This document shows positions 1 to 7,433 of a stretch of DNA of 64,000 bases, one piece after another. The position numbers and the translations under genes were made by a program. The DNA lies in NCBI GenBank assembly GCA_910585595.1, contig CAJUET010000001.1, forward strand, positions 1 through 64,000. The letters run 5' to 3'. Under the pieces are notes generated by a model. The model saw nothing but the letters and a program-made list of their open reading frames with translations. It did not search any database and was not told where the DNA came from. Within the stretch, counting starts at the first letter, position 1, and the number at the start of each line of letters is the position of its first letter. The stretch is from an uncultured Christensenella sp. (GTDB taxonomy: Bacteria > Bacillota > Clostridia > Christensenellales > Borkfalkiaceae).

Positions 1-536
1 TGCAGCAAATGCAGGCGCTTCCGCCCGCACAGGATCCGAACGCATACGCGCAGCCCGGTTATGTTGCGCCTTCAGGTATCTCTGCCGAAGCGCAGAACGA
101 AATCAATCGTCTGCACGAGCAGATGGCGCAGCAGCAGGAACTGATCAATCAACTGATTCAAAATCAACAGGCGCCCGTATATGAGGAGGAAGAGCCCGAG
201 GACGATATTTCATGGCTTGGCGAGAACGAGGAGATGATCTCGCTCGAAGAGTCCTACGGCGCGCTGAGCGACGAGGGAAAGAGGGCGTACTACGATATAG
301 GCAGTTATATCATGAATAAACCCCGCACTTCGCAGAACGACGGAAGATACGCGGTGCTCTTCAAGTATCGCGGAAGAACGATCTTCAAACTTGCAATCAA
401 AGAGGACGCGCCCGTCCTGTACTATCCGTTGAACGGCGGAAGAGGGGAGGTAAGGATCGCAGATCCTGCCTCGCTGGAAACGGCAAAGAGCATGGTAGAC
501 CGCTGCGTTTTGGCGGTTGATAACGAACTCAATTAA
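1..536 (+). CDS. Hypothetical protein, 3' part (5' end outside window)
   Basis: The reading frame is open to the left edge, so the gene probably begins before the window; the first in-window ATG at 9 follows in-frame Gln codons and has no ribosome binding site. The visible part starts with a Pro/Gln-rich linker, then a Gln/Glu-rich probable coiled coil, an acidic stretch (EEEEPEDD) and a compact C-terminal region of about 110 residues rich in Tyr, Lys and Arg. I do not recognise the family. A strong hairpin follows the stop. Confident as coding, function unknown. Confidence 0.7.
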   Translation, partial: QQMQALPPAQDPNAYAQPGYVAPSGISAEAQNEINRLHEQMAQQQELINQLIQNQQAPVYEEEEPEDDISWLGENEEMISLEESYGALSDEGKRAYYDIGSYIMNKPRTSQNDGRYAVLFKYRGRTIFKLAIKEDAPVLYYPLNGGRGEVRIADPASLETAKSMVDRCVLAVDNELN

Positions 537-544
537 AAAGGAAT

Positions 545-574
545 AGAAACACCCGCCATATGGCGGGTGTTTCT
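545..574 (+). terminator. Perfect hairpin terminator, possibly bidirectional
   Basis: A 30-base perfect palindrome (AGAAACACCCGCC arms meeting at CATATGG) begins 9 bases after the stop of the first gene. The 3' arm ends in TTTCT, a short U-tract. It separates the first gene from the envelope cluster. Confidence 0.75.
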
Positions 575-737
575 GTCCACATTGCGAAACATTTAAGTTT
601 TTTATGATATTTACGCGGGCCGTTTGTTTATTTTGTTATTTTTTGTGGTATATAAGTGTATCGCGTAGTTGTGTATCGATTTTTATTGAGTAAAACTATT
701 TGCGCATAAAAGGCGGATTTTGGGAAAGGGAGAGAGA

Positions 738-2165
738 ATGTTCGGGCAACTTTTGGCAATGCATATCGGCTTGAAGATTTTTTTGCTTATCATTTTCCTG
801 ATTGCCGTTATTGCCGCAAGTTTCTTTTTGTTTCTCGGAATCAAAAAGGATCATAAAAAGCATATTTACGCACGTCGTAATCTCAAAGATGCCAAACGCG
901 AAGAGTTTGACGGGCTTTTAAAAGAGTGGATCGAGGGTGAAGAGGCAAGATCCTTTTCTCTTATCTTCGTGGAATTCAACGCCGCTAAGGAATTTAAAGA
1001 TAATTACGGCGAAGACCGTTACGCTTGGGCACTTGCTTCTATCCGTGAAAAAGTCGCTTCCGTGCTTCCGAAAGGTAGTAAAGTCTGCCTTTACGAATAC
1101 GATACTTATGCTTTTTTGATAGAGAGAGAACTCTCACGTATAGAGCTTAGCGATTATGCGGCGCTATGTATTTCCAAAGCGCATGTGCCTGTTTCCTGCG
1201 GAAAGGGTAAGAAAAAGGAAGCCCCCGATCTTGTGATCGGCGCGGCATCGTACGATGTAAACGACGTCGATATGACCGTAGAGGATTTGCTCAGGAATGT
1301 GGAAGTTGCGCTTGCCGTTTCGGGAAGAACGGGGCTAAACGATTTTGTTGTCTTTGGACAGGAGCTTTTGGAAAGCCATTCGGATTACCATTACTATCGT
1401 GAGCTGAAAGACGCGATCAACGCAAATGAATTTGTGCTCTGTTTTCAGCCGATTTGCAATCTGTTTGAAGGTGATACAATCGCATACGAGGCTATGTTCC
1501 GTTGGAAACACGGCAAGTTCGGCGTACTTCGTCCTGAAAAGTTTATTCACGTTATAGAGCGTTCGTGCGATATCAATTGGGTAGGACTTTGGGCATACGA
1601 GCAAATGATCATCGAATGTAAAAAGTTCCGTAAATTGCACCCGAATTCGAAAGTTGCATTTTCGATCAATCTGACTGTTCGTCAGCTCTCCGATGCAAAA
1701 ATTTGCGACGAGATTTACAGGATCACCATGAAATACGACGTGCCCGTAAAAGGAATTTGCTTTGAAGTAGGGGAGTCTGCCGTTCTCGAAAGAAACGTAA
1801 TGGTTGCGGAAAATATTGAAAAGCTTGTGCAGTGCGGTTTTATGATTGCGGTTGATGATTTCAGTTTAGACGGGAACGCAATTGCTCGGCTCGGCACGCG
1901 GAGAATGTGCGATTGGGTCAAACTCGGCAAGGGATTTACGGAATCAGTGCAGGACGGCGATCCCGATATCAAAAATATGCAGATGCTTCTCGAATGTGCG
2001 CACGCAGGAAATTTTTTGGTGATCGCACAGGATATCAAAGATTCCATTACGGAAGAATTTATTAAGAGAATCGGCATTGTTTACGGGCAAGGTTACCATT
2101 TGGGAAAACCACAGTCTTTTGAGAATTATACAAAACGTACGGAAACGGTGGCAGAAAAACAGTAA
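738..2165 (+). CDS. Membrane protein with degenerate GGDEF and EAL domains
   Basis: ATG at 738 is preferred over an upstream TTG at 720 because a purine-rich AAGGGAGAGAGA site lies just before it. The 475-residue protein has one N-terminal transmembrane segment, a GGDEF-like domain and a C-terminal EAL domain, the family that hydrolyses cyclic di-GMP. The GGDEF signature is replaced by YEYDTY, so synthesis is unlikely. The EAL part keeps E in YEAMFRW, N in SINLT, E in FEVGES, DD in VDDF and K in KLGKGF. The usual AEGVE Glu is changed, as the text reads IAQDIK. It may be a c-di-GMP sensor rather than a working phosphodiesterase. It heads the SipW/TasA-like cluster, with 15 bases to the next gene. 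Confidence 0.85.
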   Translation: MFGQLLAMHIGLKIFLLIIFLIAVIAASFFLFLGIKKDHKKHIYARRNLKDAKREEFDGLLKEWIEGEEARSFSLIFVEFNAAKEFKDNYGEDRYAWALASIREKVASVLPKGSKVCLYEYDTYAFLIERELSRIELSDYAALCISKAHVPVSCGKGKKKEAPDLVIGAASYDVNDVDMTVEDLLRNVEVALAVSGRTGLNDFVVFGQELLESHSDYHYYRELKDAINANEFVLCFQPICNLFEGDTIAYEAMFRWKHGKFGVLRPEKFIHVIERSCDINWVGLWAYEQMIIECKKFRKLHPNSKVAFSINLTVRQLSDAKICDEIYRITMKYDVPVKGICFEVGESAVLERNVMVAENIEKLVQCGFMIAVDDFSLDGNAIARLGTRRMCDWVKLGKGFTESVQDGDPDIKNMQMLLECAHAGNFLVIAQDIKDSITEEFIKRIGIVYGQGYHLGKPQSFENYTKRTETVAEKQ

Positions 2166-2180
2166 TTCGGGAATACGGAA

Positions 2181-2933
2181 ATGAAGGGAAAATGGACTAC
2201 GCGTTTAAAAATTAAGCGAATTTCCACGTTCGTCATGATTTTCTGTTTGATATTTTTAGTGATGCTTGCGGGATTTACGCTCTATGGCGATAGGGTCGGC
2301 AATTTTGTGGTGATTCTAAAAGATGATAAGGTAAAGATCGCCGCCTGTCTCACCAAAAATTTCGAAAAAGATAAAACTTCGCGTTTCGATGTGCCGGGAA
2401 TCGAATATTTATCGCCGACTACTTTTAAAGACCTTCCCGATTCGTTGCCGCATGAAGTCGGAATCAAGAACGATGAAAATGGCAAATACATAGCGTTCAG
2501 CTTTTATCTTTTGAATCTTACCGACCGTGCGGTTAATTATGATATGTCGGTTGAAATCGTTGATGAACTGACGGGAACGAAGAACGGAAATTATAAACCT
2601 TCCGATGCGCTCAGAATCCTTGTCTTGACAGAGCGGAATCTCGATGAGTATTTTGAAGGAAGTAACCGTTTAAAATCAGACGGAACGATTTATGCAAGAG
2701 AAGAAAGTAGTGAAGAGGGAAATAAGGAACTGGAAAAGGCTGAATATCCCGACGGCAAAGTTGTCTATTTTGCGGATGATGACGTAATTATTCATGAAAA
2801 GAAAATTCCCTTTTCGATCGAAGAAGTTATTAAATATACTGTTGTGATATGGCTTGAAGGGTACGATATTTCTTGTAAGGACGAACTGATCGGTGGACGG
2901 TTGAAGATGAAAATGAGCTTCAACGCATATTGA
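2181..2933 (+). CDS. Membrane-anchored extracellular protein with C-terminal WLEG motif
   Basis: This 250-residue protein has a basic N-terminus, one transmembrane segment at about residues 15-35 and an extracellular remainder. No product name is established. Near the C-terminus it reads VVIWLEGYDISC followed by a beta-like MKMSF ending. The next gene ends with VKVWLEGKDGDC and LLKF, so the two proteins appear to share a C-terminal beta-sandwich module of the TasA/camelysin type (inference from motif). Here the N-terminus lacks the TFAWF cleavage context, so it probably stays as a membrane anchor. It may be the base or assembly partner of the secreted subunit encoded next. Confidence 0.75.
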   Translation: MKGKWTTRLKIKRISTFVMIFCLIFLVMLAGFTLYGDRVGNFVVILKDDKVKIAACLTKNFEKDKTSRFDVPGIEYLSPTTFKDLPDSLPHEVGIKNDENGKYIAFSFYLLNLTDRAVNYDMSVEIVDELTGTKNGNYKPSDALRILVLTERNLDEYFEGSNRLKSDGTIYAREESSEEGNKELEKAEYPDGKVVYFADDDVIIHEKKIPFSIEEVIKYTVVIWLEGYDISCKDELIGGRLKMKMSFNAY

Positions 2934-2993
2934 AATAAAATTTGTTTACAAGGCGGCAAAGTAAAATCCGCAAAAGATAAATGGAGGTTAGAT

Positions 2994-4016
2994 ATGAAAG
3001 CAACGAAGAAGTTGATCCTTGCTACAATTTCGTTGGTGGCGGCATCTTCGCTTACGGTAGGATCAACTTTTGCTTGGTTCTCGTATCGATCGGACGTAAG
3101 CCTTGGTTCCATAGACTTTTCGGTCGACTCAGGAAGCGAAAATTTGCAGGTGGCGGTTACGGAAGTAGGTGGCACTTATTCGGAAGATGATTTTAAATAT
3201 TCCTTGACAACGGAAGCCGTAGCAAATGCGATTAAAAAAAATAATTTTGGTGCGCCGATTGTTTATCAACCTCTGACGGTGACAGAAGACTCGGGTAGTA
3301 ATGTTTTACCTACGAATTTAATTCGATTGAAAAACAGAGACGGCTCCGATGCGTCCGTTTCTACCTATGCGACTTTTGATTTGATATTCCGTTATACGCC
3401 CGCCAAGATTACGGATGCTATGCCTTCGTTACTTCTCGATTACGGTTCGATAATTACGGCGAATCCCGAAGATGACGATAACTATACACCATCGGTTTCC
3501 TGTGAACCGACGGAAGAGTTAATGGAAAAGTTGAAAAACGGTGATTACGGCAAAACGCTTTCCGAGGGGGATAAAATCAAAGCAAGGGCAAGAGATGCGG
3601 CGCGAGTGGCTTTCTTATTTAACTATAACAGTACGCAGAACAATAAAATTTGGGCTCCCAGTGAGCATTACACGATATCGACGGAGCATACGAGCGACGT
3701 TATAAAGGGATTTTATTTGGGAAATCTTGCAAGCGACTATAAGAGCATGCAAACCGGTGATCCTGCCTTTTCCGCTCCCGTCTATGATAGTCGCGTGTAT
3801 GCTGCGCCCGCTCCGAAGGCGGACGGGGATAATACGAGTTATGCCAAAATCACGCAGTTTCCTGCGCTGTCCGGGAGCACTTATTCTGAGCTCAAAATTA
3901 CCGTTAAAGTTTGGTTGGAGGGAAAGGACGGAGACTGTCTCGAATCCGTACAGAACGATCGCTTTGCATTTCTTTTAAAATTCAGAACGGGAAATCCGAT
4001 CGTGAGCGGTTCGTAA
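2994..4016 (+). CDS. SipW-cognate secreted protein, TasA/camelysin-like
   Basis: The 340-residue product starts after a strong GGAGGTTAGAT site. Its N-terminus has two lysines, a hydrophobic stretch and then STFAWFS, the signature of the SipW-cognate class of signal peptide; cleavage is expected near Ala27-Trp28. The mature part is acidic and rich in beta-prone Thr/Ser/Tyr segments, and ends with VKVWLEGKDGDC. TasA and camelysin relatives form extracellular fibres in Bacillus biofilms, and SipW-type signal peptidases process them. Two such peptidases lie immediately downstream, at 4030 and 6317. The secreted beta-rich role is well supported; fibre formation is inference. Confidence 0.8.
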   Translation: MKATKKLILATISLVAASSLTVGSTFAWFSYRSDVSLGSIDFSVDSGSENLQVAVTEVGGTYSEDDFKYSLTTEAVANAIKKNNFGAPIVYQPLTVTEDSGSNVLPTNLIRLKNRDGSDASVSTYATFDLIFRYTPAKITDAMPSLLLDYGSIITANPEDDDNYTPSVSCEPTEELMEKLKNGDYGKTLSEGDKIKARARDAARVAFLFNYNSTQNNKIWAPSEHYTISTEHTSDVIKGFYLGNLASDYKSMQTGDPAFSAPVYDSRVYAAPAPKADGDNTSYAKITQFPALSGSTYSELKITVKVWLEGKDGDCLESVQNDRFAFLLKFRTGNPIVSGS

Positions 4017-4029
4017 TTTAGCGGATTTT

Positions 4030-4716
4030 ATGAAACCGAAAGCGAAAAAGATACTCAAAATCGTTTTGAATGTGTGCGTATACGTTTTTTTTGCGCTGAT
4101 ACTTCTTTTAGTGATTTTAATTGTTGCCTCGGGCGGAAAGGGGTATACTTCGCTGTTTGGTACAGCGTTTGTTGCCGTCGAATCGGATTCGATGGCAGGT
4201 AGCGAGAAGGATAGTTTTCAAAGAGGCGCGCTTCTGAAAATCGATATTCTTTCGGAAATGGAGAAGTATGAACTGAAAGAGGGCGATATTATTTCCTTTT
4301 ATGAGACGGTAAACGGGCGGCGCATTATTAACTCTCACCGTATTGTTGATGTATGGAATAAAGGCGCGAGTACGGTGTTTATTACGAAGGGCGATAAAGA
4401 GGGGGCACCCGTTGACAGTCATTCAAGAAGATTCGAGGACGTAATTGGAAAAGTCACGGCGTGCACGGACGGGCTTGGAAACGTGTTTTTGTTTATTAGA
4501 ACGGGCACGGGGTTCGTGGTCTGTATCCTTCTGCCCTGTCTGTTATTGGTCAGCTATTGCGTTTACGATCTTGTTCACACAGTTCGCATGCAGAAGAATG
4601 CGGAAAAGGAATCGGACAAAGAGAAACTTAAAGAGGAACTTTTAAAGGAACTCCGCGCCGAAGGAAAAATTCCTTTCGAGATTGGGATGGAGAACGAGAA
4701 GAAAGAGGAAAAATAA
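4030..4716 (+). CDS. sipW: SipW-type signal peptidase I
   Basis: The 228-residue protein has a transmembrane segment near residues 12-36, the catalytic Ser in ESDSM, a His in NSHRIVDV where bacterial-type enzymes have Lys, and TKGDKEGAPVD. Ser-His arrangement and the KGD motif place it in the archaeal/ER-like SipW class. A second hydrophobic segment near the C-terminus is followed by a highly charged Lys/Glu tail. It sits 13 bases after the SipW-cognate secreted protein and is the obvious enzyme for it. Confidence 0.88.
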   Translation: MKPKAKKILKIVLNVCVYVFFALILLLVILIVASGGKGYTSLFGTAFVAVESDSMAGSEKDSFQRGALLKIDILSEMEKYELKEGDIISFYETVNGRRIINSHRIVDVWNKGASTVFITKGDKEGAPVDSHSRRFEDVIGKVTACTDGLGNVFLFIRTGTGFVVCILLPCLLLVSYCVYDLVHTVRMQKNAEKESDKEKLKEELLKELRAEGKIPFEIGMENEKKEEK

Positions 4717-4764
4717 TCGTTACCACGTAAGCAATAAAAGATAAAGAGTAAAACGGGAAATACT

Positions 4765-6312
4765 ATGACTGCATTTGCGAGCTTTTTTGTTGAATTTTTG
4801 TGGACGCTGATAAAGAATATCGGCAATTTTTTCGCGTCCATCGGAATTGCAATCTACGATTTCTTTGTCCGTGACGTCAGAGAGTATTTTGAAATTCTCG
4901 GAGATCACTCAGGAAGTTTTGACGCATTCAGTTGGATATTATTGATTCTCGTTGCAGTCGTAAATACCGTTTTCGTTGTATTTTTGATTTACCGCTTGGC
5001 TCAGCTTATTCGCAGATATATTATATATCGTGCAAAGAACGTTCGAAAGGATAAGATTTTGGAAGAGGTCGCCAAGTTGCAATTAAAGGCGGAAGAACTT
5101 TCGAAAGAAAAGGGAAAAATATTTTCCGAAAAGCTTAAAAAAGAAGTCGAGGCGCTTCTTAATATGGAAGAGTCAGCTAAAACCGCAACGGAGGCCATGT
5201 CTGAGAAGAAAAAGACGGACGATTCGATCCGATTCATGTCTTTACTTGAAGTCGACAGTGTGTACGAAGGAATGCAGGATAGCATTCAGATGGCGGAAGC
5301 CGATTTGATTTCCTTGCGCGAAATTGTTGACAATGCGGTAGCTTATTCCGCATCGCAGCTCAAACTTTATTACGAAGTGGATACGATCCGCCAATTCCTT
5401 GCGGCACTCGCTACTTCTAAAATTGTGATCATAGAGGGGATCACTGGCGCAGGAAAAACGAGTTTGCCGCGTGCGATGGGAAGTTATTTTAAACAAGAGC
5501 CTACGATCGTCTCCGTTCTTCCCGATTGGCGAGACCGCTCCGATTTCCTCGGTTATTACGACGAGTTTAACCGTAAGTTTGTCGAAACGGTGTATTTAAA
5601 AGATATCTATGAAGCGGGATATCGTCAGGAGCCCGATTTTGTTGTGCTTGACGAGATGAATCTGGCGCGCGCGGAATATTATTTTTCAGATTTTCTCGCG
5701 CTTACAGATATTCCCGATACATCCGAATGGAAGATCGATCTTGCGCCCGCAATGTCCACGAACGATCCCAAAAATATTGCATACGGCAAATTACAGGTTT
5801 CTACGAATATTTGGTTCGTGGGTACCGCAAATACCGACGATACAACGTTTTCAATTTCGGATGACGTATACGAGCGGGCTATGACGATCCAGCTAAACGA
5901 AAAAGCCGAGCGTTTCAAGGCTGATCCCGCGGAGCCTGCAAATTGCACTGCTGACTATCTTCAAACGCTATTTGACAGAGCGCAAGCGGACTTTCCCGTA
6001 AGCCCCGACAATATGCGTCGTATCGAAGATTTGGATACTTTCATGGGGCAGAGATTTGCGGTTAAATTCGGTACCCGTCTTATGAAACAGCTCACGCAAT
6101 TCGTGTCCGTTTACAGGGCTTGCGGCGGTAAAGAATCGGACGGTATCGACATATTCGTTTGCAATAAAGTGCTGCGTAAGCTTGTCCCTTTGAATTTGCA
6201 ATTTTTAATTCGCGAACTCAATGATTTGATCGTTTGGATTAATCGCGTATTCGGCGGAAAAAAGATGCCCCGTTCGGTTGAATTTCTCGAAGTCCTTCAA
6301 AATGTAAATTAA
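4765..6312 (+). CDS. Membrane-anchored McrB/MoxR-like AAA+ ATPase
   Basis: The 515-residue protein has hydrophobic segments near residues 5-35 and a clear transmembrane segment at about 56-78, a charged coiled-coil region at about 95-150, and a C-terminal AAA+ domain. Walker A is GITGAGKT at 225-232 and Walker B is VVLDEMN at 293-299. A sensor-1-like segment reads WFVGTANTDD, followed by a probable arginine-finger segment (SDDVYERA). The ATPase most resembles the dynein-related McrB/MoxR group. McrB normally partners with the nuclease McrC and MoxR with VWA proteins, and neither is present here. Its position between two SipW-type peptidases suggests a role in assembling or disassembling the surface protein (inference). 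Confidence 0.8.
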   Translation: MTAFASFFVEFLWTLIKNIGNFFASIGIAIYDFFVRDVREYFEILGDHSGSFDAFSWILLILVAVVNTVFVVFLIYRLAQLIRRYIIYRAKNVRKDKILEEVAKLQLKAEELSKEKGKIFSEKLKKEVEALLNMEESAKTATEAMSEKKKTDDSIRFMSLLEVDSVYEGMQDSIQMAEADLISLREIVDNAVAYSASQLKLYYEVDTIRQFLAALATSKIVIIEGITGAGKTSLPRAMGSYFKQEPTIVSVLPDWRDRSDFLGYYDEFNRKFVETVYLKDIYEAGYRQEPDFVVLDEMNLARAEYYFSDFLALTDIPDTSEWKIDLAPAMSTNDPKNIAYGKLQVSTNIWFVGTANTDDTTFSISDDVYERAMTIQLNEKAERFKADPAEPANCTADYLQTLFDRAQADFPVSPDNMRRIEDLDTFMGQRFAVKFGTRLMKQLTQFVSVYRACGGKESDGIDIFVCNKVLRKLVPLNLQFLIRELNDLIVWINRVFGGKKMPRSVEFLEVLQNVN

Positions 6313-6316
6313 AAAT

Positions 6317-6997
6317 ATGGATTCCTGCGAAAAAAGAAAACAACCTCAGAGTAAGCGAAAAAAAATTGCTTCCAGTATCATTACGGGAATTTGTATTTTA
6401 TTTCTAGTGCTTTCGTTGGTTCTTTTGATTTTGTGCTTAGTTGCCCAAAAGAACGATAACCGTTCGGTAGAATTATTCGGTTATTCATTTTCGGTCGTGG
6501 AGACAGATTCTATGACGGGAGAAATCGAAGTCGGGGAGCTTATTACCGTAAAAGTTTGTTCAATCGAAAAAGCGGAAGTCGGCGCAAACGCCGTGTTTAT
6601 CGCTAAGAGCGGACAGGTCAAGGGTCGGCAGGTCGTTCATAAAGTAATTAAAGTAGACTGCGATGAAGAGGGAAATTATATCGTTACCCAAGGTGTAAAA
6701 GAGGGGGCTCCCATAGACGATCCCGTATATGCGGAAAATTTTGTGGGAATTGTCGTGCGACATTCCGTTTTTTGGGGTAAGGTCGTAAAATTCTTCGGAA
6801 TGCCTGTGAACTGGATATTGATCTTTGCGATCGTCATCGGGATTCCCCTTATTTATACGCTCATTAAGATGATTATTAAGTTCGGGAAAGAGGTAAAAAA
6901 GGAGAAGACGGAAAATAGTGCCGCCGAGCGGGAAAGGCTTAAACAGCAACTGTTAGAGGAATATCGGAGAAGCAAAAATAAAGAGGACCGAGAATAG
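6317..6997 (+). CDS. Second SipW-type signal peptidase I
   Basis: The 226-residue protein has an N-terminal transmembrane segment at about 18-40, the catalytic Ser in ETDSM, a His in QVVHKVI in the SipW position, and a second hydrophobic segment near 155-180 followed by a charged tail. The motif normally reading KGD is TQGVKEGAPID, so the Asp after Gly is Val; a nearby Asp pair (DDP) remains. It starts 4 bases after the AAA+ gene and is the last gene of the cluster. It may have different substrate specificity or reduced activity compared with the peptidase at 4030. Confidence 0.82.
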   Translation: MDSCEKRKQPQSKRKKIASSIITGICILFLVLSLVLLILCLVAQKNDNRSVELFGYSFSVVETDSMTGEIEVGELITVKVCSIEKAEVGANAVFIAKSGQVKGRQVVHKVIKVDCDEEGNYIVTQGVKEGAPIDDPVYAENFVGIVVRHSVFWGKVVKFFGMPVNWILIFAIVIGIPLIYTLIKMIIKFGKEVKKEKTENSAAERERLKQQLLEEYRRSKNKEDRE

Positions 6998-7016
6998 CGG
7001 TCTTCTTATTTTTTAA
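6981..7016 (+). terminator. Intrinsic terminator of the SipW/TasA-like cluster
   Basis: A 10-bp stem (AAGAGGACCG with CGGTCTTCTT, one G-U pair) has the stop codon of the second SipW gene in its loop and is followed by ATTTTTT. Confidence 0.85.
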
Positions 7017-7050
7017 GTTATTTATATAAATTTGCCGCATATATTATTAT

Positions 7051-7401
7051 GTGGAAACAAGTTTTTCGGAACTCAAACAAAAAGAAACGATCAATGTTTG
7101 CGACGGACGCCGCCTCGGAAAGGTATGCGACGTCGTATTTACCTATCCGGAAGGAAAGGTGCAGGGTATCGTTGTACCAGGCGGCAGAGGTTTCCGTTGG
7201 GGCAAAGACGATACTTTTGTCGAACTCAAAAATATCGTAAAAATCGGAGAGGACGTGGTGCTTGTAGAACTTAAAGGCGCAGTGCAGTGTGAACCCAAAA
7301 AGGAAAAATGGGAACGCCCGAACTGTTCGCCTCCGCCTCCTCCGCCCGGACCGCCTCAGCCGCGACCCCGTGACCGGCGAGACTATGGAGATTACGAATA
7401 A
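7051..7401 (+). CDS. YlmC/YmxH family PRC-barrel protein
   Basis: The 116-residue protein starts at GTG 7051; no Shine-Dalgarno is visible, but no in-frame upstream alternative exists and the start matches the family N-terminus (FSELKQKETINV). It is a PRC-barrel beta-domain (DGRRLGKVCDVVF and FVELKNIVKIGEDVVLV) of the YlmC/YmxH group, which is sporulation-associated in clostridia. The C-terminal 35 residues are an unusual Pro/Arg-rich tail (CSPPPPPPGPPQP then RPRDRRDYGDYE), probably disordered. It is a single-gene unit between two terminators. Confidence 0.8.
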   Translation: METSFSELKQKETINVCDGRRLGKVCDVVFTYPEGKVQGIVVPGGRGFRWGKDDTFVELKNIVKIGEDVVLVELKGAVQCEPKKEKWERPNCSPPPPPPGPPQPRPRDRRDYGDYE

Positions 7402-7433
7402 ACGAAAACGCGGCTTTAAGCCGCGTTTTCGTT
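7401..7433. terminator. Bidirectional terminator between convergent ylmC-like and dnaD-like genes
   Basis: A perfect 14-bp stem (AACGAAAACGCGGC and its complement) has a TTTAA loop. The A/T-rich outer part serves as U-tract on both strands, and the stop codons of the two convergent genes lie in or next to the outer arms. Confidence 0.9.

Noticed and set aside
575..737. c-di-GMP riboswitch upstream of the EAL gene
   Set aside because: None of the conserved GEMM helices or loop sequences is recognisable; the region is simply AT-rich.
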